The notes below the pieces were generated by a model, which saw only the letters and a list, made by a program, of their open reading frames with translations, made no database searches and had not been told where the DNA came from. DNA of 16,322 nt, taken from positions 1 through 16,322 of the forward strand of contig JAZSLY010000153.1 in NCBI GenBank assembly GCA_045535585.1, written 5' to 3'. The DNA is from RGIG6353 sp045535585. Its GTDB lineage: Bacteria > Bacillota > Clostridia > Oscillospirales > SIG627. The translations under genes and the position numbers were made by a program. Positions 1-5,911 of this stretch are shown in pieces (the first letter of the stretch is position 1; every line of letters starts with the position of its first letter).

Positions 1-604
1 CCCTAATTGTCTTCCTAAGCCCGCTTGGCCTCCGACTTAGCTGGTGAGGGTTCTGGTTGATGAGAGTTCCGCCACCCTCGGTAGCCCAGGTTGAACGCCA
101 AGCGGCGCTGTCGTGGTACGCTTGGAGACGGTACCAGTCGATAGTCCACTGAATTCTCTTGATTCTGCCAAGCTCGCCTGACTGAATCATCTCACGAAGC
201 TTCTGGTAGATGGGGTTTGTACGCTGATTGTACATAATACCGAAGAGCTTGCCCGACTTCTTTGCAGCCTCGTTCATTTCAAGCACCTGCTTTGTATAAA
301 CGCCTGCGGGCTTCTCTGTGATTACGTGGAGACCGCACTCAAGGGCACGGATAACAAGACGGGGATGGTCGTAGTGAGGAACGGCAATGATAACTGCGTC
401 TACGAGACCGCTCTGGAAAAGAGCCTCTGCATCGTCGAAAACCTTAACGTCGGGGTACTTTTCAAGGCTTGCCGCGCGCTTAGCTTCGTCTATGTCGCAG
501 ATGGCGGTAAGAACTGCCTCGGGCATCTTGCCTTCCATAAAATTCTTCTGGTGTGCGGAACCCATATTTCCTACACCAACGATACCAAATCTAAGTTTTT
601 CCAT
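1..604 (-). CDS. Gfo/Idh/MocA family NAD(P)-dependent oxidoreductase, 3' end cut by window
   Basis: This is probably a sugar or cyclitol dehydrogenase. The N-terminal Rossmann fold shows the dinucleotide motif GVGNMG at about residues 10-15, then an acidic strand end (CDID, about 36-39) and the family signature EKPAG at about 98-102. The C-terminal domain begins after that and reaches GGGTLINQNPHQL at about 177-189, a typical Gfo-family stretch. Only 201 codons are present, against roughly 340-390 for the family, so the gene runs off the left end. The ATG at 604 is preceded by AGAGGAG with 9 bases of spacing. It lies 23 bp behind the isomerase-like gene in the same direction, so the two are probably co-transcribed. 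The last 12 codons (positions 1-37) do not resemble the family, where Asp-Leu-Trp-Gln-Trp would be usual after PHQL; an assembly-edge error is suspected. The exact substrate cannot be told. Confidence 0.88.
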   Translation of the reverse strand, partial: MEKLRFGIVGVGNMGSAHQKNFMEGKMPEAVLTAICDIDEAKRAASLEKYPDVKVFDDAEALFQSGLVDAVIIAVPHYDHPRLVIRALECGLHVITEKPAGVYTKQVLEMNEAAKKSGKLFGIMYNQRTNPIYQKLREMIQSGELGRIKRIQWTIDWYRLQAYHDSAAWRSTWATEGGGTLINQNPHQLSRRPSGLRKTIR

Positions 605-627
605 AGTATTATACTCCTCTTTCGTTT

Positions 628-1476
628 TTATATTCTGTTTACTATTTTCATAAGAGACTCGTAGGCAAGAGTGAATTTCTCGGGTGTTGCGCCGTCGAGA
701 AGTGTCATCTTGTCGTCAAGCTCAAGACCTGCCAGACCCTTGAAGGAGCCAAGGTGAGGCTCAAGGCTCAAGAAGCCTTTCCAGCCCGAAGCCTTGAGGT
801 CGGCAAGGATTTTATCTATGTTTCCGAGACCGCAGCCTGCAGGAACTACCGATTTATCTGCAAGGGCGTCCTTGATGTGCATATATTCGATGTGGGGCTT
901 CATAATATTGTAGGCGTCGGGATAGGGTGTTGCGCCTGCCTGAATGAAGTTAGCAGGGTCGAAAACGGCTTTGAGAGCAGGAGAATTTACTTCTCTTACG
1001 ATGATATCGCACTGCTCGGGAAGCTCGCCCCAGATGTCCTTTTCGTTTTCGTGAAGGAGTATTACGCCCTCACGCTCTGCAAGGTCAGCCATAGCCTTCA
1101 TTCTGCGGATAACCTCGTCGTGCCACTTTTCAAGTCCCTCTGACTTGTTGTAGTAGAAGCTGAACACACGGATGTACTTTGTGCCGAGGGTCTTTGCAAT
1201 GTGAATTACTCTTGCAAGACGGGTCAGTTCCTTTTCAAAGTCGTCGGTAATCTTGATTTTACCGATGGGAGAGCCGATGGAGGAAACGCTGATGCCTTCC
1301 TTGTCCATCTTCTCCTTAAGTGTCTTTAACTCCTCGTCGGTAATGTCGGCGACGTTGGTGCCGTCAATTCCTCTGGGCTCGAAATATTTAATTCCCAATG
1401 ATTTGAGATGCGCAAACTGCGCGTCTATTTTTTCGTTGATTTCATCGGAAAAGCCTGTTATTGTAAAGTTTGTCAT
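628..1476 (-). CDS. Sugar phosphate isomerase/epimerase-like TIM-barrel protein
   Basis: This 282-residue protein belongs to the xylose isomerase-like TIM-barrel superfamily (AP endonuclease 2 fold), whose members isomerise or epimerise sugars, keto-sugars or inosose-type cyclitol intermediates using a divalent metal. It opens with GFSDEI, a typical first-strand motif. Later come HENEKD (about 143), FDPANF (about 169), HIKD (about 200) and SLEPH near residue 237; these supply the Glu, Asp, His and Glu that normally bind the metal. The ATG is preceded by GAGGTGAT at good spacing. It is the first gene of a leftward pair with a Gfo/Idh/MocA dehydrogenase, a common partnership in inositol and rare-sugar catabolism. 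The AraC regulator gene on the other side of the promoter region is the obvious candidate controller. The fold assignment is firm; the reaction is not. Confidence 0.87.
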   Translation of the reverse strand: MTNFTITGFSDEINEKIDAQFAHLKSLGIKYFEPRGIDGTNVADITDEELKTLKEKMDKEGISVSSIGSPIGKIKITDDFEKELTRLARVIHIAKTLGTKYIRVFSFYYNKSEGLEKWHDEVIRRMKAMADLAEREGVILLHENEKDIWGELPEQCDIIVREVNSPALKAVFDPANFIQAGATPYPDAYNIMKPHIEYMHIKDALADKSVVPAGCGLGNIDKILADLKASGWKGFLSLEPHLGSFKGLAGLELDDKMTLLDGATPEKFTLAYESLMKIVNRI

Positions 1477-1509
1477 AATATCACCTCACTATAAAGTATA
1501 TCAACCTTT

Positions 1510-1538
1510 ATTAAATATTTCTTTGTAAAAATTGTCAA
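1510..1538 (-). promoter_or_regulatory. Sigma-70/SigA-type promoter for the isomerase-dehydrogenase operon
   Basis: Read leftward, a perfect -35 box TTGACA (1538-1533) is followed after exactly 17 bp by the -10 box TTTAAT (1515-1510). The predicted start is 25-30 bp before the ribosome binding site of the gene starting at 1476. The -35 box lies only 5 bp from the -35 box of the divergent AraC promoter. Confidence 0.65.
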
Positions 1539-1543
1539 AAACA

Positions 1544-1572
1544 TTGAAATTATTGCCTTTTTGTGCTATAAT
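1544..1572 (+). promoter_or_regulatory. SigA-type promoter for the AraC regulator at 1603
   Basis: TTGAAA (1544-1549), a 17-bp spacer and a consensus TATAAT (1567-1572), which is extended by an upstream TGC. A ribosome binding site (GAGAGGGTGA) follows before the ATG at 1603. The promoter is arranged back-to-back with the leftward promoter at 1510-1538. Confidence 0.75.
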
Positions 1573-1602
1573 TAGGAAAAGAGTGTTAAGAGAGGGTGAA
1601 AA

Positions 1603-2412
1603 ATGGCTATGGCAGAGGCATACAGCGCAAGCTCGGGGTGGGAAATTTCTATTGCCAGCGATAAGGTCAGCGAGGATTTTGGCTATCAGCTTCACTCCCA
1701 CGAGGGCATTTACGAAATACTTTATATGCTTCAAGGGGACTCTTCCTTCTGGGTTGAGGGTACGTCCTACCGTATGCAAAGGGGGGATCTCGTTATAGCC
1801 AGAAGTGACGAAATGCACCTGATGCGCCACCGAAGCCGTTGTGTCTACGAGAGACTGGTAATAAATGTAAATAAAGAATATTTCCTTTTGAATAATTGTC
1901 AGGATTACCTTAAAGTATTCGATATGCGCCCCGTAGGCGTGGGCAATCATTTCAGCGCCGAGGCATTGCGTGAGGGCGGAGTGACGGGGATATTGGAAAG
2001 GCTGGAGGAATACTTGGTTTTGGGCGAAAAACCCCTTATACAAAGCGCTTTAACCGAGCTTTTGTATCATCTTAACACGCTTTCGGACCGTGACGGGCTT
2101 GAGAGAGGTGGCGTTGTTCACGATATAGTTATGTATATAAACGAAAATATTACCCAGCCCCTTACCCTCGACCTTCTTTCCGAGCAATTTTACATAAGTA
2201 AATACTATATGTGCCGACAATTCAAAAAAAGAATTGGTATGAGTATTGCAAAATATATTACCCACAAGCGCATAATGCTTGTGCGTGAGCTTTATTCCTC
2301 GGGTAAAAACCTGACGGAAGCCTGCATCGACGCAGGCTTCGGCGACTATTCCAGCTTCTACGTGGCTTATAAAAAGCTGACGGGTACTTCACCACGGGCA
2401 GATTTAAGGTAA
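1603..2412 (+). CDS. AraC family transcriptional regulator (cupin sensor plus HTH)
   Basis: This is a 269-residue DNA-binding regulator. Residues 29-80 form a cupin-like sensor, with HSHEGIYEI (about 31-39) and MQRGDLVIARSDEMH (about 58-72), the usual ligand-binding half of sugar-responsive AraC proteins. Residues 172-269 are the double helix-turn-helix domain; PLTLDLLSEQFYISKYYMCRQF is the first helix-turn-helix and the second ends in GFGDYSSFYVAYKKLTGTSP, the classic AraC signature. The ATG at 1603 is preceded by GAGAGGGTGA; an in-frame ATG at 1609 is an alternative. It diverges from the isomerase and Gfo/Idh/MocA genes, with the two promoters nearly touching, so it most likely regulates them and perhaps itself. 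Ligand unknown. Downstream, 2413-2577 is AT-rich and no convincing GC-stem terminator is seen. Confidence 0.93.
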   Translation: MAMAEAYSASSGWEISIASDKVSEDFGYQLHSHEGIYEILYMLQGDSSFWVEGTSYRMQRGDLVIARSDEMHLMRHRSRCVYERLVINVNKEYFLLNNCQDYLKVFDMRPVGVGNHFSAEALREGGVTGILERLEEYLVLGEKPLIQSALTELLYHLNTLSDRDGLERGGVVHDIVMYINENITQPLTLDLLSEQFYISKYYMCRQFKKRIGMSIAKYITHKRIMLVRELYSSGKNLTEACIDAGFGDYSSFYVAYKKLTGTSPRADLR

Positions 2413-2577
2413 GAGGCGTAGATGTAAAAGTCCGGAGCGTCAAAAACAAAAACATTTATTTGAAGTTTTGAAAGTTTTTTTGCTTAAAAACATTTAAGCC
2501 TAATGTAAAAACTAAAAAAATTGAGTTTTACCCGAAATATAATATTTTTTTGACGGTCTCGACGTTTTTAACATCTC
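2413..2577. other. AT-rich intergenic region between convergent genes
   Basis: This 165-bp spacer separates the convergent AraC and TepA-like genes. It contains many A and T runs and a weak imperfect hairpin (GTAAAAACT with GAGTTTTAC, about 2505-2532), but no GC-rich stem followed by a T tract. Terminators for the two genes are therefore not resolved. Confidence 0.4.
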
Positions 2578-3201
2578 CTACCCGTTTATCATTTCTTTTA
2601 AAGCCCTTATTGCATCGCTGATAGACCCCACCTCGTCAATAATTCCTGCCTCTACCGCCTCGTTGCCGTAGAGAATACTGCCTATATCGCAGGACATTTC
2701 GGTGGTATTCAGCATCAGCCGTCGCAAAGACTCCTCACTTATGTGGGAGTGTCCTACGATGAAGGCGTTTATTCTGTTTTGCATACGGGAAAGATAGTCA
2801 AACGCCTGATCTACCCCCAAAACTACCCCGTTTGTCCTTACGGGATGTATGGTCATAGATGCAGAATGTGTGATAAAGGAACGGCGAGCCGACACTGCAA
2901 GAGGCACACCGATAGAATGACCTCCCCCTAAAACTAAGGACACCGTAGGCTTTGACAAGCCTGCTATCGCCTCCGAAATGGCAAGCCCTGCCTCCACGTC
3001 TCCACCAACTGTATTTAAAAGTATCAAAACGCCCTTTATATTCTTATTTTCCTCAAAAGCCAGTATTTTCGGTATAATATCCTCGTATTTAGTGGCTTTT
3101 ATCCCCTCGGGTAGCGAGGTGTGACCCTCAATCTGCCCTGATATCATCAACGCCTCAATTCTTTCAAAGGGAGGCTTTTTAATTGGACGGTAGGATTTCA
3201 T
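2578..3201 (-). CDS. tepA: ClpP-family serine protease, TepA-like
   Basis: This 207-residue protein has the ClpP/crotonase-fold serine protease pattern. The oxyanion-loop region GGDVEAG lies at about 66-72, the nucleophile is Ser96 in GGGHSIGVP, the general base is His119 in TIHPVR, and Asp172 in SCDIGS completes the triad; spacing matches ClpP. The GGGHSIGVPLAVS and MTIHPVR stretches are those I recall for B. subtilis TepA (YmfB), a ClpP-like protein linked to protein translocation. It is not a normal housekeeping ClpP. I chose the ATG at 3201 because the AAGGAG site lies about 10 bases upstream; an in-frame TTG at 3207 is only 4 bases from it. The gene points away from the chromosome-partition genes and shares their promoter region. 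A phage head-maturation protease is less likely because no phage genes are nearby. Confidence 0.85.
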   Translation of the reverse strand: MKSYRPIKKPPFERIEALMISGQIEGHTSLPEGIKATKYEDIIPKILAFEENKNIKGVLILLNTVGGDVEAGLAISEAIAGLSKPTVSLVLGGGHSIGVPLAVSARRSFITHSASMTIHPVRTNGVVLGVDQAFDYLSRMQNRINAFIVGHSHISEESLRRLMLNTTEMSCDIGSILYGNEAVEAGIIDEVGSISDAIRALKEMING

Positions 3202-3226
3202 TTGCAAAATTCTCCTTTTTACCCAT

Positions 3227-3251
3227 GGAATTACTTAATTATAGTAATTCC
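3227..3251. repeat. 9-bp inverted repeat overlapping the tepA-like promoter
   Basis: Perfect arms GGAATTACT (3227-3235) and AGTAATTCC (3243-3251) enclose a 7-base loop, followed rightward by CC and seven Ts (3254-3260). This resembles an intrinsic terminator for rightward transcription, yet no rightward gene ends here. The right arm and loop also contain the TATAAT of the leftward promoter (3243-3238), so it could instead be an operator. Confidence 0.6.
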
Positions 3252-3265
3252 CCTTTTTTTATGAA
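3238..3265 (-). promoter_or_regulatory. Candidate promoter for the tepA-like gene
   Basis: Leftward TATAAT (3243-3238) lies 16 bp from a weak -35 box TTCATA (3265-3260). The -10 is perfect and the position is right for the start at 3201, but the -35 matches only four of six bases. Confidence 0.4.
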
Positions 3266-3273
3266 TTATGCAA

Positions 3274-3289
3274 TGTTTCACGTGAAACA
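3274..3289. promoter_or_regulatory. parS: parS centromere site (left copy)
   Basis: TGTTTCACGTGAAACA is an exact match to the canonical bacterial parS palindrome, the loading site for ParB clamps. The symmetry extends to 20 bp (3272-3291). It lies between the divergent tepA-like gene and the ParB-paralogue gene, about 65 bp upstream of the latter's start. Confidence 0.95.
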
Positions 3290-3354
3290 TTCCTCCCTTT
3301 GACATATTTTTCGTATACTTTCCTTTATTATTGTTCCAAAGGAGAGTGATAAGT

Positions 3355-4098
3355 GTGGATTTTGCATACGTTAGCACAGAAAGAATTATAGCAGACGGAA
3401 ACGAAGAAATAGAAAACGGAGAGATTACTGCACTGGCACGGAGCATATGCCGAGTGGGCATATTAGTTCCTTTAACAGTAACACCATTGATGAACACCGA
3501 CAGATTTCAGGTGGTTTCGGGGGTGAGGAGACTTTATGCCGCCAGATTGGTTGGGCTTGAATACCTGCCTTGCGTGGTTATCGAAAGCAACCCAATACTG
3601 TCAAGGCTGATCGTAAAGCGAAGCGAAAGCGCCGATATGTTCGCAGAAGCGGAATTTTTGCGCCAAACGGCAATGCTTGGGGTGAGCTTTGACGAAATAA
3701 GTGAGTCTACGGGCTATACTAAGGATGAGCTCGTTCGGCTGATACGCCTGACAAAGCTTTCCGAATTTGAAAGGGAGATGCTGAAAAAGAACGGCGTTTC
3801 AAAGCCTATTGCCACGGAGGTGGCGTATTTTGACGATATTAAGGTCAGAGCGTCGCTTTTTGCTGAAATAATTAAGACCAGAAAGAAATATGACGAGGTT
3901 GTAGCCCTTTGCGAAAGAGAAAAACGTGGAAAACGACGGGTGAGGGCTATGCGTTCTCCGAAATTCAGGGATATGCGCTTGTTTGATAACACCCTATCCC
4001 ACGCAGTTTCTCTGTTGCGTGATGCAGGGGTCAACGCAAAGCTGGATACCAACAGGCTTGGAGACGTGACGGAATACAAGGTCCTTATAAAAGATTGA
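3355..4098 (+). CDS. Divergent ParB/Noc-like protein with degenerate CTPase motifs
   Basis: This 247-residue protein is a ParB/Noc-superfamily member. The domain begins at about 20-45 (ITALARSICRVGILVPLTV), then FQVVSGVRRLYAARLVGLEYLP (about 51-72), matching the box that normally reads GERRxRA; here Glu is replaced by Val57. The usual ENxQR box is unrecognisable (residues about 88-95 read VKRSESAD). A probable helix-turn-helix follows at about 109-137 (VSFDEISESTGYTKDELVRL). The KGLGKGLDALF-type N-terminus that contacts ParA is absent. The GTG at 3355 is preceded by AAAGGAG with 10 bases of spacing; an upstream in-frame TTG at 3331 would place that site inside the gene. It sits where noc is often found, just before parA-parB, and is bracketed by two parS sites. 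It may be a Noc-like or regulatory paralogue that does not hydrolyse CTP. Family membership is well supported; function is inference. Confidence 0.82.
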   Translation: MDFAYVSTERIIADGNEEIENGEITALARSICRVGILVPLTVTPLMNTDRFQVVSGVRRLYAARLVGLEYLPCVVIESNPILSRLIVKRSESADMFAEAEFLRQTAMLGVSFDEISESTGYTKDELVRLIRLTKLSEFEREMLKKNGVSKPIATEVAYFDDIKVRASLFAEIIKTRKKYDEVVALCEREKRGKRRVRAMRSPKFRDMRLFDNTLSHAVSLLRDAGVNAKLDTNRLGDVTEYKVLIKD

Positions 4099-4099
4099 A

Positions 4100-4115
4100 T
4101 GTTTCACGTGAAACA
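4100..4115. promoter_or_regulatory. parS: parS centromere site (right copy)
   Basis: A second exact TGTTTCACGTGAAACA, again part of the same 20-bp palindrome (4098-4117). Its left edge touches the stop codon of the ParB paralogue, and it lies 22 bp upstream of the -35 box of the parA promoter. A ParB bound here could influence parA-parB transcription. Confidence 0.95.
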
Positions 4116-4137
4116 TTGTTAATTTAATAAAAAACCA

Positions 4138-4166
4138 TTGACAATAGCGTGAAAAATTGCTACAAT
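4138..4166 (+). promoter_or_regulatory. SigA-type promoter for parA-parB
   Basis: Consensus TTGACA (4138-4143), 17-bp spacer, TACAAT (4161-4166) with an upstream TGC extension. Transcription would start near 4173, about 30 bp before the parA start. It is just downstream of the right parS site. Confidence 0.75.
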
Positions 4167-4205
4167 ATATAATAACCAAACTATATTGTATAAAGGAATA
4201 AATTG

Positions 4206-4961
4206 ATGTACACAATAGCATTTGCCAATCAAAAGGGTGGAGTGGGTAAAACCACCTCCGCGGTTAATATAGCGGCAGATTTGGGATGCTTGGGCAAGAA
4301 AACTCTCCTTGTAGATTGCGACCCTCAGGGCAATGCGTCCTCAGCAACGGGTGCAGAAAGCAAGGGAACGAGCCTATATGACGTGCTTTTGTCGGGCATT
4401 TCCATAAAAGATGCCATTCAATCCACTAAATTTAAGAATTTGGACGTAGTGCCGTCGGATATGAATATGGCGGCGGCTGATTTAGCTCTGGCAGAGGAAG
4501 CGAAGAGAGAAAGTAAGCTGAAAAACGCCTTGGAAGAGGTAAAAGACGCCTACGATTACGTTATTCTCGACTGTCCCCCGTCATTGAGCCTCATCACAAT
4601 CAACGCCCTGACTGCGTCGGACTACGTTGTAGTTCCTATGCAGTGCGAATATTTCGCTCTTGAAGGACTTTCACAGCTTGTTTTTACAATAAAGCAGGTA
4701 AGAAGGCTCTATAATCCAAAGCTTGACCTGCTGGGCGTGATTTTGACTATGTTTGACGGAAGACTAAACCTTACTATTCAGGTAATGGAGGAAATTAAGA
4801 AGCATTTCCCCGATAAGCTCTTTAAAAATCCCATTCCCCGTAACGTAAGACTGTCGGAAGCTCCAAGCCACTCGAAGCCCATACAGTATTACGACAAGTA
4901 TTCCCGCGGTGCTCTCAACTATATGGAGACAGCCCGTGAGTTGATTGCGAGAACTAAATAA
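4206..4961 (+). CDS. parA: ParA/Soj chromosome-partition ATPase
   Basis: This 251-residue protein is a deviant-Walker ATPase that, with ParB and parS, helps segregate the replication origin and, in Firmicutes, can also act on replication initiation through DnaA. Near the N-terminus it has KGGVGKTT (residues 10-17), including the signature Lys10 that contacts the partner subunit. Walker A' is VDCDPQGN (about 36-43) and Walker B is VILDCPPSL (about 117-125). The C-terminal PIPRNVRLSEAPSHSKPI stretch is typical of chromosomal Soj proteins. Length fits the chromosomal type, without the N-terminal HTH of plasmid type Ia ParA. ATG 4206 was chosen over the TTG at 4203 because AAAGGA lies 8 bases upstream of the ATG. 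parB follows after 14 bp. Its own promoter and a parS site lie upstream. Confidence 0.96.
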   Translation: MYTIAFANQKGGVGKTTSAVNIAADLGCLGKKTLLVDCDPQGNASSATGAESKGTSLYDVLLSGISIKDAIQSTKFKNLDVVPSDMNMAAADLALAEEAKRESKLKNALEEVKDAYDYVILDCPPSLSLITINALTASDYVVVPMQCEYFALEGLSQLVFTIKQVRRLYNPKLDLLGVILTMFDGRLNLTIQVMEEIKKHFPDKLFKNPIPRNVRLSEAPSHSKPIQYYDKYSRGALNYMETARELIARTK

Positions 4962-4975
4962 GGAAAGGACGAAAA

Positions 4976-5884
4976 ATGGAAAAGAAAGGACTTGGAAAAG
5001 GACTTGACGCCCTTTTTATTGAAAGCGCAGACGAAGTGTCGGGCGGTGTAACGGAGCTTGAAATAGAGAAGATATATCCCGACCCCGACCAGCATAGAAA
5101 GATATTCCGTGAGGAGACCATAAAGGAGCTTGCCGACTCCATAAAGGCACACGGAATTATCCAGCCCCTTATCGTCCGCAAGGACGGCACCCAGTACAAA
5201 ATTGTCGCAGGTGAGCGCAGATACCGAGCCTCCGTAATGGCAGGCTTAAAGATGCTCCCCGTTATAATAAGAGACGACGTCAGCGACAGAGATGCGGCTG
5301 AAATAGCCCTTATAGAGAACCTTCAGCGAGAGGACCTGAACCCCGTTGACGAGGCTATGGGCTACGAAAAGCTTATAAAGGATTTCGGCATCACTCAGGA
5401 GGAGGCAGCCGAGCGTGTGGGCAAATCACGAAGCGCCGTGACCAACTCACTCAGGCTTTTAAAGCTTCCCACCCAAGTCATAAGTGCACTGCGTGACGGA
5501 GATATTTCCGCAGGACACGCAAGGGCTCTTGCAGGACTTAAAAACGAAAACGATATAATAGAGCTACTGTCAAGAATTATTGCCGAGGCTCTTTCGGTAA
5601 GAGAGACCGAGAACGAGGTCAGGTGGCTTATTGATACGCAGTTTGAGGTTGAAACCCTGACCCCTCCCACACCCAAAGCGGACAAGCCCTTCTCCATAAC
5701 CGACGAATACATAGCCTCGGTTGAGAGACTTGCCACCGAGCGCATTATGCGACGGGTGAAGATAAAGACGAGACCCGGAAAGCCCTCGGGCAAGCTTGTG
5801 GTTGAATACAAGTCCAGCGAGGACCTTGAAGTGCTTCTCACCACCCTTTGCGGTGAAGATTTTATAGAACAGCTTGATAAATAA
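4976..5884 (+). CDS. parB: ParB/Spo0J chromosome-partition CTPase
   Basis: This is the canonical ParB, 302 residues. It starts with KGLGKGLDALF (about 4-14), the ParA-stimulating peptide. The CTPase domain has GERRYRA (79-85) and ENLQRED (114-120), both intact, unlike the paralogue upstream. The parS-binding helix-turn-helix is at about 139-162 (TQEEAAERVGKSRSAVTNSLRLL), followed by DISAGHARAL (about 176-185). A C-terminal dimerisation region with a basic patch ends the protein. It loads at parS and slides as a CTP clamp. The ribosome binding site AAGGAAAGGAC precedes the ATG. It lies 14 bp after parA and 27 bp before serS. The two perfect parS sites nearby are its most likely targets. Confidence 0.96.
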   Translation: MEKKGLGKGLDALFIESADEVSGGVTELEIEKIYPDPDQHRKIFREETIKELADSIKAHGIIQPLIVRKDGTQYKIVAGERRYRASVMAGLKMLPVIIRDDVSDRDAAEIALIENLQREDLNPVDEAMGYEKLIKDFGITQEEAAERVGKSRSAVTNSLRLLKLPTQVISALRDGDISAGHARALAGLKNENDIIELLSRIIAEALSVRETENEVRWLIDTQFEVETLTPPTPKADKPFSITDEYIASVERLATERIMRRVKIKTRPGKPSGKLVVEYKSSEDLEVLLTTLCGEDFIEQLDK

Positions 5885-5911
5885 GGAAACAGAAACGAAA
5901 GGACATAAATT

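Noticed and set aside
1501..2043. 180-codon leftward open frame opposite the AraC gene
   Set aside because: It overlaps a clear AraC gene on the other strand, covers its promoters, and has no recognisable protein features.
2578..3201. Phage head-maturation (ClpP-type) protease
   Set aside because: Sequence around Ser96 and His119 matches the TepA pattern and there are no portal, capsid or other phage genes nearby.
3299..3329. Promoter for the ParB paralogue (TTGACA at 3299)
   Set aside because: The -35 is perfect, but the only -10-like boxes are TATACT after 9 bp (too close) or TTTATT after 19 bp (too far), so no reliable call was made.
5885..5911. T-box or other leader for serS
   Set aside because: Only 27 bp lie between parB and serS; there is no room for a T-box leader and none is visible.
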